Shown here: piece by piece, positions 7,436 to 16,021 of the stretch
Numbering within the stretch: the stretch's first letter is position 1
How the letters are laid out: the number at the start of each line of letters is the position of its first letter
Source of the DNA: a virus
Reading direction: 5' to 3' (one strand)
Virus record (IMG/VR): IMGVR_UViG_3300009104_000096
Location: 1 to 28,203 of that record
DNA length: 28,203 nt
The notes under the pieces: generated by a model
Told to the model about the DNA's origin: nothing
Seen by the model: the letters and a program-made list of their open reading frames with translations, nothing else
Databases searched by the model: none
Program-made: the position numbers and the translations under genes

Positions 7436-9447
7436 TACTTTAATACCCTCATAACTTTTCCATTATCAGGGTGCTTTACATATTGCTTACGCCCCTGACT
7501 ATCAAAAATAAAATATGCGCCTGTTCTTTTGTTTATTTTTATGTCCTTTGACACATCCTCTAAATCTGCAAGCATCTGTATAATTTCTGGTCGAATTATT
7601 TCCTCATGAGGAAAATCCTTTCGATCAAGATAATCTTGCTCGACATTACCTAAACCAGATAAAGGATTTTCATTAGTAGCGAATTCAACCTTCCTTACTT
7701 TATTTGGGATATATTCCTCACCTATTGCATTAGTAAGTGTCTTTCTAAAGTTTTCGTTGATTTCATCAATTTGAGATAGAGCTAAAGTAACTTGAGTCGT
7801 AGTTTTCATTAGTTGTTGACCATCTACGATTTCATTAACAAGTTTTTGCTCTGAATCAGAAATACGTTTTTCACCAATAAGCATTTGTCGTGCTTGCGAT
7901 CTCAGCATAGCGACATTAAAAGCAAATCTTGTGGCGGGGCTATTTATAGGCTCAAAGGTTTCAGCATCAACTAAAACCATATTTCCGTTTTTACCTTCAA
8001 TAGTTGCTACGTTGTTAAATTCTTCAAAGAATTCTTCAAGTCCTTTTAATTTACCCATAGCACCAATTACCTCTGTGCCATAAGAGCTAATTAGTTTTTG
8101 CGAATCATCAATTATTTTATGTATAGTATTCGTCTTGAGTATTCTTTCTCTTGCTTCTAGTTTTTGAGATTCGCTAAGTTGTTTTTTCTTACTCACCCCA
8201 ACAATAAGACCGCCATAAGCATCCGCATTTTGCTGTGCTTCGCTTCGCCCAACATTCATTTTTCTAGTTGGGGCTTTTGACATTCTCATTAACTTGGCTC
8301 TAGTCTGCATAGCTGAGGATGGGGATATAATCATGTTATGAGAAACATTACCCTCATTATCAAACACTTGAATCATTTTATAGTCTTGAGGTTTGGCAGA
8401 ATGACCTTTAGCAAAATCAATTTGTACTGCTTTCCCGCTTGATCGGGATAGTGCTGTAAAGGTCCCATCATCATTGTATTTTATTGTTCCTTTAAGATAG
8501 TCGGAGTCTTTTTCATCTTCTGCGATTGCGCTTTTTATTTGCTCAAGATCGGCTTTTGCTTTGTGAAATTTTATTTCTGAATCTTTTGTCTTTTCAAGAA
8601 TATCTTTTTCGATATTTAATATGTCTTTTTGAATTTCGATTTTTGCTAGTTGTGCCTTTTTAATAGGTGCATCCAATTCCATGTTTTGTCTAATTTCTGC
8701 GGTTTTGGCACCCAAATTACGCATCCTTCGATCCAGCAGTTCTATGTTTTTCTTACTCTCTCTATTGCCCCATTTTGTTTTTGCCCCAACGTATTTTATT
8801 TTTTTATCGTATAAATTCCCCTGCTTCTGTGCTGTAGATGTTTTTTCCTTAGTTAATAAGTTTTTAGGATCGACCTGAGCTAGAGTACCTAATCCACCTT
8901 TTGCATTAGCCCCAATCAAATCTGTAATGTTTGCGCTTCCAATATCAGAAAGCGGTTTACCTTCAAGATTACCAAATGCCTTTCTTGTTCGAGCCAAAGA
9001 ATCGGTATCACCTAAAGCGTCAGTTACTAAAGAAGGGTTCTTAGCCCCCAACGCTAATCCCATATTCCCAGCGGGCGTGTTTAATAAATCCTCTTGGCTT
9101 AAATCTTGTATTGGAAATTTTTCTAGATTTTGTTGGAATCTTTCCCCTAATCCTGTTTCGTATAATGACTTTCCATAATTCTGCGGATTCGCTCTATCTA
9201 ATGAATATGCTTTTTGAAGATCATCCGGCAAAGTCTTATACATCTCTCTAAATCTTTCTTCATCTGCTTGATCTCTTTTTAAGTCGAAATCTCTTTGTGC
9301 AGAAAGCAACTGACTGGCTAAAGTTGAAGCCCCAAGTCTCTCGGCTCTCACTCCTAATAATTGACGATTTGCCGTATTTGTAAAAGCGTTAGCTAAGGTA
9401 TTTAGACCAGAACCCCATCCTGTAGCATATCTATTAGTGTTACTCAT
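7435..9447 (-). CDS. Internal virion / ejection-type protein, helical, 670 aa
   Basis: A mostly alpha-helical, charged protein with a strong coiled-coil-like stretch at about residues 225-310 (ESKKNIELLDRRMRNLGAKT, KKAQLAKIEIQKDILNIEK, KAKADLEQIKSAIAEDEKD). A Gly/Asn-rich N-terminus (MSNTNRYATGWGSGLNTLAN) recalls proteins packed inside podovirus heads. The C-terminal region (from about 440) is again helical, ending in a small beta-rich tail (TGAYFIFDSQGRKQYVKHPD). Start ATG follows directly after the TAA of the 320-aa gene. It sits between two other ejection candidates and before the 1018-aa protein, the usual place of the T7 gp15-like component. No enzyme motif is seen. Assignment rests on context. 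Confidence 0.55.
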   Translation of the reverse strand: MSNTNRYATGWGSGLNTLANAFTNTANRQLLGVRAERLGASTLASQLLSAQRDFDLKRDQADEERFREMYKTLPDDLQKAYSLDRANPQNYGKSLYETGLGERFQQNLEKFPIQDLSQEDLLNTPAGNMGLALGAKNPSLVTDALGDTDSLARTRKAFGNLEGKPLSDIGSANITDLIGANAKGGLGTLAQVDPKNLLTKEKTSTAQKQGNLYDKKIKYVGAKTKWGNRESKKNIELLDRRMRNLGAKTAEIRQNMELDAPIKKAQLAKIEIQKDILNIEKDILEKTKDSEIKFHKAKADLEQIKSAIAEDEKDSDYLKGTIKYNDDGTFTALSRSSGKAVQIDFAKGHSAKPQDYKMIQVFDNEGNVSHNMIISPSSAMQTRAKLMRMSKAPTRKMNVGRSEAQQNADAYGGLIVGVSKKKQLSESQKLEARERILKTNTIHKIIDDSQKLISSYGTEVIGAMGKLKGLEEFFEEFNNVATIEGKNGNMVLVDAETFEPINSPATRFAFNVAMLRSQARQMLIGEKRISDSEQKLVNEIVDGQQLMKTTTQVTLALSQIDEINENFRKTLTNAIGEEYIPNKVRKVEFATNENPLSGLGNVEQDYLDRKDFPHEEIIRPEIIQMLADLEDVSKDIKINKRTGAYFIFDSQGRKQYVKHPDNGKVMRVLK

Positions 9448-10410
9448 TTATCCTCTACCTCCCCACCAATTCCCGGCTGATACATCCCCGAATCTATCTC
9501 GACTTGAACCAAATCCCCAAGCAGTAGATGGAATATTTGATGATTGAAAACGATTAATTGCGTTGCTTGGAGCTATCCCCCTGCTTGCTCCGCCACCAAA
9601 CGAATTAGGATTAAAAATACTGCTTACTCTGCTTGGAGCTGTTGTCGGATTATCTATGTTAGAACTAAAAAAGTTTCCTATATCATCCCATGCTTTGGAA
9701 TACCACGGTTGCGCTACTGTTCCTGCACTACCTGCGGCCGCCGCTTCTGCTGTTGAGCCAAAAGATGGGCCCCATATTTCAGTATATGGATTCGCCGCCG
9801 CTGTAGAACCTAAACTAGAGCCGAGGTTATATAAACCATAAGCCGTTCCACCAATTCTGAGAAGATCACCTAAAGCCATCATAGTTCCGTCTGGCTGAAT
9901 AGCTGATACTCGCATATCGTTTATATTTCTATCAGCAACTAATTCATCGGCTAAGCGATTTCTAGCAAACCCAAGATCAACTGGGGCTTGTCCTCTTATT
10001 TGCCCGACTCTACTGGGAGACAAAAATCTTGAAAAAGCAATATCTCTTAAATTTTGTTTTAATCTTGATTTGCTAAGTCTATCTGCTTGTAGATTTTGAA
10101 ACTTGCCAGATTGCTTCCCACCCATCTGCAATCCTTTTTCAACATCTCGATCCATTACGTTTCGAGTCTTGTTGATTGTTCTTATATTTTTTAAATCCTC
10201 AGCAGAAAGTAGCTCTTTTTCTTTTTCTGGCGCAACATCTTCCGCTACTTGTTTAAAAAGAGGAGAGAGTCTTTCATTGGCTTTTTTAGTTCTTCTTCTA
10301 AAGCCTTCTTCGACAGCCCTTTTTTTCTTTCTAATAGCTTCTTGTTGCGCCCGTCGAGTTAGCTCACTTCCAATTAATGTTGCGGCAATAGATGCGACTG
10401 TACCCCACAT
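9448..10410 (-). CDS. Probable internal virion protein, 320 aa
   Basis: The N-terminus (MWGTVASIAATLIGSELTRR) is a short hydrophobic helix followed by a highly basic, helical region to about residue 120 (EAIRKKKRAVEEGFRRRTKK). The second half is low complexity, rich in Gly, Ser, Asn and Trp (AANPYTEIWGPSFGSTAEAA and a WGFGSSRDRFGDVSAGNWWG ending). N-terminal membrane-like helices plus Gly-rich tails occur in small podovirus ejection proteins such as T7 gp14-like members, so this and its 285-aa neighbour are candidates for that role. AGGAGAAAAC lies just upstream of ATG. No family can be named from the sequence alone. Confidence 0.5.
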   Translation of the reverse strand: MWGTVASIAATLIGSELTRRAQQEAIRKKKRAVEEGFRRRTKKANERLSPLFKQVAEDVAPEKEKELLSAEDLKNIRTINKTRNVMDRDVEKGLQMGGKQSGKFQNLQADRLSKSRLKQNLRDIAFSRFLSPSRVGQIRGQAPVDLGFARNRLADELVADRNINDMRVSAIQPDGTMMALGDLLRIGGTAYGLYNLGSSLGSTAAANPYTEIWGPSFGSTAEAAAAGSAGTVAQPWYSKAWDDIGNFFSSNIDNPTTAPSRVSSIFNPNSFGGGASRGIAPSNAINRFQSSNIPSTAWGFGSSRDRFGDVSAGNWWGGRG

Positions 10411-10419
10411 AGTTTTCTC

Positions 10420-11277
10420 CTATATATCCGTTATACTACCAGATGTTCCTTTTTGAGATGAGAATAGATTTGTTGGGTTTTGTCTCATTTGACTTGCGAA
10501 AATTGCGGCGTTTGTTAAACCCTGTTGTACTGCTCTCTGATCATTGATTTCTTTAAATAAACTTCCAACATCTTGAAATATATTTCCCATAGCTTGTTGA
10601 TTTGCGCCAGTAACCGCTCTATTAGCGTTTGCCAAAAAGGATGAACCTAAACCACCCATCAAAGATGATCGACTTACATCCGATTGCGCTTGACCAATCA
10701 AGTTATTCAACAAGTTTTGATCAAGAGCTTCTTTCTCTGATCTTGCTTGAGCAACACGTTGATCTATTCCTCTCCTACCATGACCAATTCTGTCTCTCAA
10801 TCTTTCTTCTGCGTCAAGTTGGGCTGTACTACCACCCAAACTTCTTCTAGATAAGGCAAATTTTAATTCTCTTTTAGCATCACCTATATCTTGCTCGAAA
10901 TCAGGCAAGAATCTATCTCTAACTCTTTGCTCTATATCTTGAAACGCATTTAGTCGTGATTGAGTTGGCTGATCTGTAAATCCTCTTGCTTCATTTTGAG
11001 CATTAATTCTATCAATTTCATCTTGATTAATTACGCCTGTTCCATAAACAGGAACCTGACGGACGCTCTGATCCCAATTCTCTTGTCCGGGTAAATAGTC
11101 TAAACCTATTTGTACTTTGCCCATTTCTTGTCCGGGGACAGATGTTGGGTCTGCTCTTTGAAAAAACTGTCCTTTTATCGCTCTTATGTTGGATTCTATT
11201 CTTTCTTTTCTTGCTTTTTCTTCTGCCGCGGCCGCCGCCGCTCCACCGTCTCCTCCACCCCCGCCTTTTCCGCCCAT
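10420..11277 (-). CDS. Probable internal virion protein with Gly/Ala-rich start, 285 aa
   Basis: It begins with a striking low-complexity segment (MGGKGGGGGDGGAAAAAAEE), then helical sequence with Arg/Gln/Glu-rich stretches (RLNAFQDIEQRVRDRFLPDF, ERLRDRIGHGRRGIDQRVAQ). The C-terminal part (SFLANANRAVTGANQQAMGN, LTNAAIFASQMRQNPTNLFS) resembles head-internal proteins in several podoviruses, where a Gly-rich start followed by long helices is common. It lies directly after the GNAT-like gene and before the other ejection candidates, the order seen in T7-like virion gene sets. The poly-Gly/Ala part is GC-rich compared with the gene. No catalytic residues are evident. Confidence 0.5.
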   Translation of the reverse strand: MGGKGGGGGDGGAAAAAAEEKARKERIESNIRAIKGQFFQRADPTSVPGQEMGKVQIGLDYLPGQENWDQSVRQVPVYGTGVINQDEIDRINAQNEARGFTDQPTQSRLNAFQDIEQRVRDRFLPDFEQDIGDAKRELKFALSRRSLGGSTAQLDAEERLRDRIGHGRRGIDQRVAQARSEKEALDQNLLNNLIGQAQSDVSRSSLMGGLGSSFLANANRAVTGANQQAMGNIFQDVGSLFKEINDQRAVQQGLTNAAIFASQMRQNPTNLFSSQKGTSGSITDI

Positions 11278-11279
11278 AG

Positions 11280-11756
11280 TTACTTTACCTTTCCATACAT
11301 GAGTAAATCATATCCGTTAATACAAAAACCTTTTAACTTGCCTTCGTATTCAAGACCTAAATCAAATTGCAACCACTTTTGAGCAACTGATCTCCAACCT
11401 ATAGAACTTGCTTGAATTCTATGACAAATATTATTGTCAAACATTAAGTCCATTAAACCGTTTATAAATTTTGTTGTAACCCACCAATCTCTATTTTTAA
11501 TTTCGTTTGTAGCTATTAACCAAATTGTTGCAACGCCCGGATTTTCATAAAATGTTCCGCCTACTAATACAGGAACACCACTTCGATTGTAAATGGAGTA
11601 ATGTTCTCCGTTTTGCGCCAGCAGTTGCTTGACAATTTCTTCTTTACTTTGCGCTTTTTGAGTTGCTTTAAACTCGTTTAAATCATCCTCTCTCATTCTT
11701 TGACAGACATAAACACAATCTGTAACCGACATTGGATATACTGGTAAATTATCCAC
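11280..11756 (-). CDS. GNAT-fold virion-region protein (T7 gp13-like), 158 aa
   Basis: Sequence and order suggest an acetyltransferase-like fold: an N-terminal segment with VCQRMREDDLNEF, a strand pair around HYSIYNRSGVPVLVGGTFYE, a long central strand ATIWLIATNE, then a helix after DWWVTTKFINGLMDLMFD and a strand HRIQASSIGWRSVAQKWLQF leading to LGLEYEGKLKGFCINGYDLL. That last pattern (neighbour rank, GFxxEG.L.) is typical of GNAT proteins. Podoviruses often carry such a gene just after the nozzle, where in T7 the equivalent is gp13, needed for virion assembly. The acetyl-CoA loop (Q/RxxGxG/A) is not clear, so activity is doubtful. The start is GTG, next to the stop of the nozzle gene. Confidence 0.65.
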   Translation of the reverse strand: MDNLPVYPMSVTDCVYVCQRMREDDLNEFKATQKAQSKEEIVKQLLAQNGEHYSIYNRSGVPVLVGGTFYENPGVATIWLIATNEIKNRDWWVTTKFINGLMDLMFDNNICHRIQASSIGWRSVAQKWLQFDLGLEYEGKLKGFCINGYDLLMYGKVK

Positions 11757-11757
11757 A

Positions 11758-14541
11758 TTAAAGCGGAGCTAAATTTTCATAATATAAACTGATAGCATCT
11801 AGCTGAAATGTCTCATTTGCGCTATGCTTAAAGACAGGCGCAACACTTACTCCTGTCAACTCAACTGGAATCATAACGTCAGGTCTTGTGTCTCCCGAAA
11901 TCGAAATTTCATCTGTTGTAAAAGTCGAGTCTGTAGAGCCATCTATATATTTAAACGACAATCTTCCTGTTCCTGTTGTTACCGTATCAACCCCACGAAA
12001 CATTTTAAGAACGCCCGGCTTTTTTGCGTCAACAAAAGCCATAACCATTTCAAACTCAAACGGAGTCCCAGCCGTATATGTCCCTGTCGCATCATTTGCC
12101 ACGAAAGTTTTAGCAATATTAAACGTATTTGTTGTTGAACTGGAGATGGTGTATGTCCCATTGTAATTAGTAGTTCCCGAAATAATAACTTCATCATCAT
12201 TGGCTCTGCCATGAGCGGTAGAGGTAACAGTGGTTGCTCCTGAACCACCATCTGCAAAAGCTGTTATTGTTTTTCCAGTTTCATACGAATCTCTGAATAC
12301 TTGATCTGTTAGTCTGTATAAAGAATCTCCTGTTCTAAAATAAATCTGACTATCTAGCAAAGTCCAATCGTCAACTTTCCACGGCAAAGAATATTCAGAC
12401 CAAGCAGTTATCTTGGCAGTTTTTGAAATTGTGAAAGCATAAACCTTTTTTCCTATAACGCATAAATACTGACCTAAACTTGGAGAGAATTTCGCTTTAG
12501 GGGTAACAGTAGGAGTTTGAGGTAAATCATTTTGAACAACACTATCAATAGGAGAACCAACATCTATTTCCGCTTGACTGTTTGTTAAAACCGATTCAGA
12601 TATAGACCTAAACCCAAAATCAGTCAGCATATACATATCCTGATAGAGTAGGGCGATACTTCTATGATAGCGTGTATGCACACCCGGAAGAGACTGAGTA
12701 AAAGCATGTTGAGCGGGGTCGGGATCAACAGACCACAACTGAGAACCATCAGCGAAAAAGACAACTAAGTTTTTTTCTTTGTACTGACCTAATGCCAATG
12801 CGTTATCAGAACCTTTTTGTTTCAAGCCTACTGCTATATTTCCAGCATCTTGTGAGGTTGTCCAATCTCTTGGAGAAGAAGTAGCCGAAAAACTAACAAC
12901 ATCCCCATTGATTGCCCAGATTTTATCTTCCATTTTCACAACACCCTTAGAATTAGGACAATTCTCATCCACTATTTTTGTTGGGCTAGATCCGTCAAGA
13001 TAATGGTGAAGTGTTGTTCCATTAGAATATTCGACACTCGTATAAATGTACCCCTTAAAAACGTCAGCGAAATGAACTTGAGTGACAGCAACGCTGGTAG
13101 AGATTCCTACTGTCCAAGAGTCTGTTATCGTATGTCCGTATTTGGAGACAAACGTAATCTGAACACCCTCCGTTAAATTCTGCGCCGATCCTGTTATAGA
13201 AACTCCAGTTGTAAAAGAGCCTGAATCCTTTTTCCACTTAAAAGTATTAGGTATTTTTTCCCAAGTGCCAGTTGCATCATCAGCAACAAAAGACTTTTGA
13301 ATTACGAATGTATTGGTAGTTACATCACTAATGGTATATGTTCCATTATAATTAGAAGTTCCTGTAATATTTATTTGATTTCCACTAATTAATCCATGAG
13401 AAGCATCCGTAACTGTTGTTGTACCGCTAAAAGGATTGGGGCTTAACTCCCATGCTCCAGTTGCATCATTTGTTGTAAATTCTTTTATGATATTAAAAGC
13501 GTTAGTCGCAACATTTTCAATCGTATAAGAACCGTTATAATTTGTTGTACCTGAGATAACGACTGTATTCCCATTTGAAAGACCATGTGAAGCTGAGGTG
13601 ATAGTTGTATTTCCAGCCCAACTTCCCGTAGCTTCGTTAGTAACAAAAGTTCTTACAATCTGAAACGTATTAGTCGTAACCCCAGCTATCGTATAAATTC
13701 CGTTATAATTAGAAGTTCCACTAATGGTAACTATGTCAGAATTTGAAAGACCATGCGAAGATGAAGTAATTGTGGTATTCCCACCTCCAGCATCAGCCAT
13801 AGCAGTAATTGAACCAGTATGGGCATTTCCCATAGCCGTAATTGATAAGGTGTTTAACGCTTCATATTTTGTAATACTGCCCGTTGTTTTTCCGTCTATC
13901 TCTATTGTAAAAGTAGGTGTGCCTGTGCCTGTGTAACCACCGCCAGATGTCATGTCGTTAAGACCACTACCACTAAAAGAGGCGGGGTTTACGTTTGATC
14001 CAACAACTTGATTAGCTTTAATTGCGAGACATTCTATTTCCCATTTATCCTCTAGTGTATGTCCTGTTGTTGCGTTAAATGCTATCTGAATACCATCACT
14101 TAAAGTTTGTGCTGATCCAGTGATAGAAACTCCTGCGGTCAAAGTACCATTCTCTTTTTGCCACTTGAAAGTATCAGGAGTCCCAGTTGAGTCTATTTCT
14201 ATTATAAATTTTGTTTTTTCAGAACCAGAATAAGTTCCTGAACCTGTTGCATCATTTAAGGCTGAACTATCTGCGGGCCTATATTTTATTGGTCTTACAA
14301 CGTTAGCATGTGTTATCGAACCATCTGTGGTAAAAGTATTTAAGACTCCGCCAGCCGCGAAAATTCCGCTAGTTCCAGTTTCTAATTCAGCAATTTTCTC
14401 AGTTCCCGGCCGCTTCTTAATAGCTTTACCAGTTGTGACATACCCGTTTTTTAATTCACGAAGTCTATTTGCATCTGCTACTGACGCACCTTTTCGCAAA
14501 TCTTTCCCAATACTAAAATCACTATAGGTAACTACTGGCAT
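11758..14541 (-). CDS. Tail tubular protein B-like nozzle with inserted Ig-like repeats, 927 aa
   Basis: The N-terminus (DFSIGKDLRKGASVADANRL, then LRELKNGYVTTGKAIKKRPG) matches the start of podovirus nozzle proteins, which open with an RxLxNGYVTxxGxxxKRPG phrase. The conserved propeller part lies in the second half: KIWAINGDVVSFSATSSPRD, LVVFFADGSQLWSVDPDP, MYMLTDFGFRSISE and FSPSLGQYLCVI. Between these are modular beta repeats: two SITGSAQ.L..G.QI.F...GHT..D.W units and four copies of an HGL..G..V.ISGT.NYNG.YTI unit of about 55-65 residues. The protein is longer than T7 gp12 (about 790 aa) mainly through these insertions. Start overlaps the adaptor stop as TAATG. A role as the distal tail tube is well supported by order. 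Confidence 0.8.
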   Translation of the reverse strand: MPVVTYSDFSIGKDLRKGASVADANRLRELKNGYVTTGKAIKKRPGTEKIAELETGTSGIFAAGGVLNTFTTDGSITHANVVRPIKYRPADSSALNDATGSGTYSGSEKTKFIIEIDSTGTPDTFKWQKENGTLTAGVSITGSAQTLSDGIQIAFNATTGHTLEDKWEIECLAIKANQVVGSNVNPASFSGSGLNDMTSGGGYTGTGTPTFTIEIDGKTTGSITKYEALNTLSITAMGNAHTGSITAMADAGGGNTTITSSSHGLSNSDIVTISGTSNYNGIYTIAGVTTNTFQIVRTFVTNEATGSWAGNTTITSASHGLSNGNTVVISGTTNYNGSYTIENVATNAFNIIKEFTTNDATGAWELSPNPFSGTTTVTDASHGLISGNQINITGTSNYNGTYTISDVTTNTFVIQKSFVADDATGTWEKIPNTFKWKKDSGSFTTGVSITGSAQNLTEGVQITFVSKYGHTITDSWTVGISTSVAVTQVHFADVFKGYIYTSVEYSNGTTLHHYLDGSSPTKIVDENCPNSKGVVKMEDKIWAINGDVVSFSATSSPRDWTTSQDAGNIAVGLKQKGSDNALALGQYKEKNLVVFFADGSQLWSVDPDPAQHAFTQSLPGVHTRYHRSIALLYQDMYMLTDFGFRSISESVLTNSQAEIDVGSPIDSVVQNDLPQTPTVTPKAKFSPSLGQYLCVIGKKVYAFTISKTAKITAWSEYSLPWKVDDWTLLDSQIYFRTGDSLYRLTDQVFRDSYETGKTITAFADGGSGATTVTSTAHGRANDDEVIISGTTNYNGTYTISSSTTNTFNIAKTFVANDATGTYTAGTPFEFEMVMAFVDAKKPGVLKMFRGVDTVTTGTGRLSFKYIDGSTDSTFTTDEISISGDTRPDVMIPVELTGVSVAPVFKHSANETFQLDAISLYYENLAPL
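12074..12267 (-). repeat. Fourth, separate copy of the nozzle Ig-like repeat
   Basis: This copy encodes ATTVTSTAHGRANDDEVIIS, then GTTNYNGTYTI and FNIAKTFVANDATGTY. It lies about 1 kb of coding sequence away from the three tandem copies, between the FRDSYETGKTI and FEFEMVMAFVDAKKPG parts of the propeller. It shares with the tandem copies the NYNG.YTI core and the DATG ending, so it arose by duplication or by an independent insertion of the same unit. Confidence 0.8.
13261..13800 (-). repeat. Three tandem Ig-like repeat units within the nozzle gene
   Basis: Three consecutive copies of about 55-63 residues, each with the pattern TT[IV]T..SHGL followed by ISGT.NYNG.YTI, TN.F.I and ATG.W. Boundaries fall at the W codons near 13618, 13450 and 13261. 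They interrupt a copy of the FKW.K..G....GVSITGSAQ module, which elsewhere in the same protein is uninterrupted. Confidence 0.85.
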
Positions 14542-15242
14542 TAAATATCACTCGTATGATAATGTTTCATGTGATGATCAAAGTAATGTTCAAACTGATT
14601 TGATCTGTTTCTTCCACCTCTGACATATCTTTTTTCGCCTAACGTTCCGCCTTTTATTTTTTCAAGTAGTCTTGTAAATTGCTGACTATAAATCTGGGCA
14701 TCTTCATGTCTATAGTGAGCTTTAGCATTTGTTAAGGCAAGTATCAAAACTAATTCGGCGTCTAGCGTAACTTTGTCGGAATCAGCACTAAAAGGATTTA
14801 ATCTTTTGACATATTCAAGATCAATATAGTATTGATTGCCGTCTGGCTTAGGCCAAATTTCTATTTGATCTCTACGCTCATATCTCGTTGGTTGTGATTT
14901 CGGAGTAGAATGATCGTCATGGTAATATTCGATACCCTCAGTTAATTTCCACCTACTCGGAGTTGATGTTGTAGAGTCTCTAGCGGTAACCATAATTAAA
15001 CGATCAGGATTACAATTATCTGGCCAGTCGTAATTTATTTGACCATCATTAGTTTGTATTTCTGTTGTTCCAATATGCTCTCTTGGAATATACTCCCAAT
15101 AGAGTTGTTCCTGTGCTTGCCTTAGAAAAGAATCAAGAATAGCTAAGTTGCTCCCCGCTTGCGATCCAAAAGAAGCGAAACCAAGTCTATCTCTCAACTC
15201 TTGACGTAAAGACCCTAAATTTCTCTTAGTAGGTAATGCCAT
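14541..15242 (-). CDS. Head-tail adaptor / tail tubular protein A-like, 233 aa
   Basis: The N-terminal segment LGSLRQELRDRLGF and the helix ILDSFLRQAQEQLYWEYIPR are characteristic of the phage adaptor family that joins the portal to the tail (T7 gp11, SU10 and gp4-type adaptors). Mid-protein beta strands (GQINYDWPDNCNPDRLIMVT, RDQIEIWPKPDGNQYYIDLE) followed by a helix with a Glu-rich LDAELVLILALTNAKAHYRH also fit this family, as does the basic C-terminus (GEKRYVRGGRNRS). Length is as expected. It lies just before the nozzle gene and both neighbours overlap it by TAATG junctions, so they are probably made in matched amounts. Confidence 0.85.
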   Translation of the reverse strand: MALPTKRNLGSLRQELRDRLGFASFGSQAGSNLAILDSFLRQAQEQLYWEYIPREHIGTTEIQTNDGQINYDWPDNCNPDRLIMVTARDSTTSTPSRWKLTEGIEYYHDDHSTPKSQPTRYERRDQIEIWPKPDGNQYYIDLEYVKRLNPFSADSDKVTLDAELVLILALTNAKAHYRHEDAQIYSQQFTRLLEKIKGGTLGEKRYVRGGRNRSNQFEHYFDHHMKHYHTSDI

Positions 15243-15790
15243 TAGTTAGCGGGCTCCAATTCACCTTTATCTGTTTTTTCAAGCATTTCAATTAGTGCAG
15301 ATTTTTTGGATGCTGGATCATAATCAACGCTTAACTCGTCTAAAATTTCTTTTAGTTCTCGTTTTGTCATTGACTCGTAATCCATATCATCAGACTCTTT
15401 TAAATCTTCTAACTCAGGCTCCGATCTAGTAATAGCTTTTCCTGAGTATCTTTGATTGTTTTCTTTCTCTAATTTTCTTTCATCAAAACGACCATAGATA
15501 TATTCAACATTAGAAACATTGTCAGAGCCTTCTCTTATTCCATAGGCATTTTGTAATCTGTTGTATTCATCTTCGTAATCAATTTCTTCAACTTCATATA
15601 CAACAGGATCATCATTTCTTACTTGGTACTTTTTCCCTTCAGGAGTATGCCATTCATATTTCGTATAAATTGCTATAGTCCCATCACCAAAAACAGATTC
15701 AAGAATAGGAATCTCATGTTCATAAATAGTTTTTGATATAGTTACTTCAATACTTTTAAAAATCGTTACATCACATTGTTTTACTTTCAC
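15242..15790 (-). CDS. Acidic virion-region protein with C-terminal HeH/SAP-like motif, 182 aa
   Basis: The N-terminal half (about 1-75) is beta-rich with AIYTKYEWHTPEGKKYQVRN; the middle is acidic and probably disordered (ELEDLKESDDMDYES). The last 45 residues (MTKRELKEILDELSVDYD, then SKKSALIEMLEKT) have the two-helix pattern of HeH/LEM/SAP-type motifs that bind nucleic acid or other proteins; such tails are common on small phage proteins between capsid and adaptor genes. The start is GTG (15790-15788) with GGGAGAAA 8 bases upstream. It is the first gene after the 231-bp gap that follows the capsid gene. A head-completion role is possible but not shown. Confidence 0.62.
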   Translation of the reverse strand: MKVKQCDVTIFKSIEVTISKTIYEHEIPILESVFGDGTIAIYTKYEWHTPEGKKYQVRNDDPVVYEVEEIDYEDEYNRLQNAYGIREGSDNVSNVEYIYGRFDERKLEKENNQRYSGKAITRSEPELEDLKESDDMDYESMTKRELKEILDELSVDYDPASKKSALIEMLEKTDKGELEPAN

Positions 15791-16021
15791 AACTAATTTC
15801 TCCCGAAATAGAGCATATCAGAGTATGCCTTTAGTCATAATCTCTCTTTATACGGCTTCTCAGAGAGTCAAAATTTTCAAAAAACTCAAAAAATCATCAA
15901 AATACCCCCTCCACCTATCTCAGCGATCCACGCTCTCGGATCACAAGAGCTACCGAGAAACCTCAAAAAAGGGCTTTCGGCAGAGGGAGAATAACGATTA
16001 GCTAGGCTAATCGGTTGGTTT
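15791..16021 (-). other. Non-coding, hairpin-rich gap between capsid and tail genes
   Basis: No reading frame fits this 231-bp gap, the longest on the minus strand. It holds several short inverted repeats: a perfect 8-bp stem just after the capsid stop; GATCC/GGATC (15925-15929 and 15938-15942); GCTCT/AGAGC (15932-15936 and 15946-15950); CTCGG/CCGAG (15935-15939 and 15953-15957); and GCATA/TATGC (15813-15817 and 15824-15828) just before the next ribosome site. Several arms overlap, so they cannot all form at once. It may terminate or attenuate transcription after the capsid gene, or protect messenger ends. Confidence 0.5.
15995..16013 (-). terminator. Hairpin after the major capsid gene
   Basis: CGATTAGC and GCTAATCG form a perfect 8-bp stem with a 3-base loop, starting 9 bases after the capsid stop codon. 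On the minus strand the sequence following it is TTATTC, not a strong T-run; on the plus strand it is followed by GTTGGTTTTT. It may be a weak or bidirectional terminator, or a stability hairpin that lowers expression after the highly made capsid protein. Confidence 0.4.

Noticed and set aside
15840-15990. tRNA gene in the gap after the capsid gene
   Set aside because: The hairpins do not make a cloverleaf, and no T-loop GGTTCGAnTCC sequence is present.
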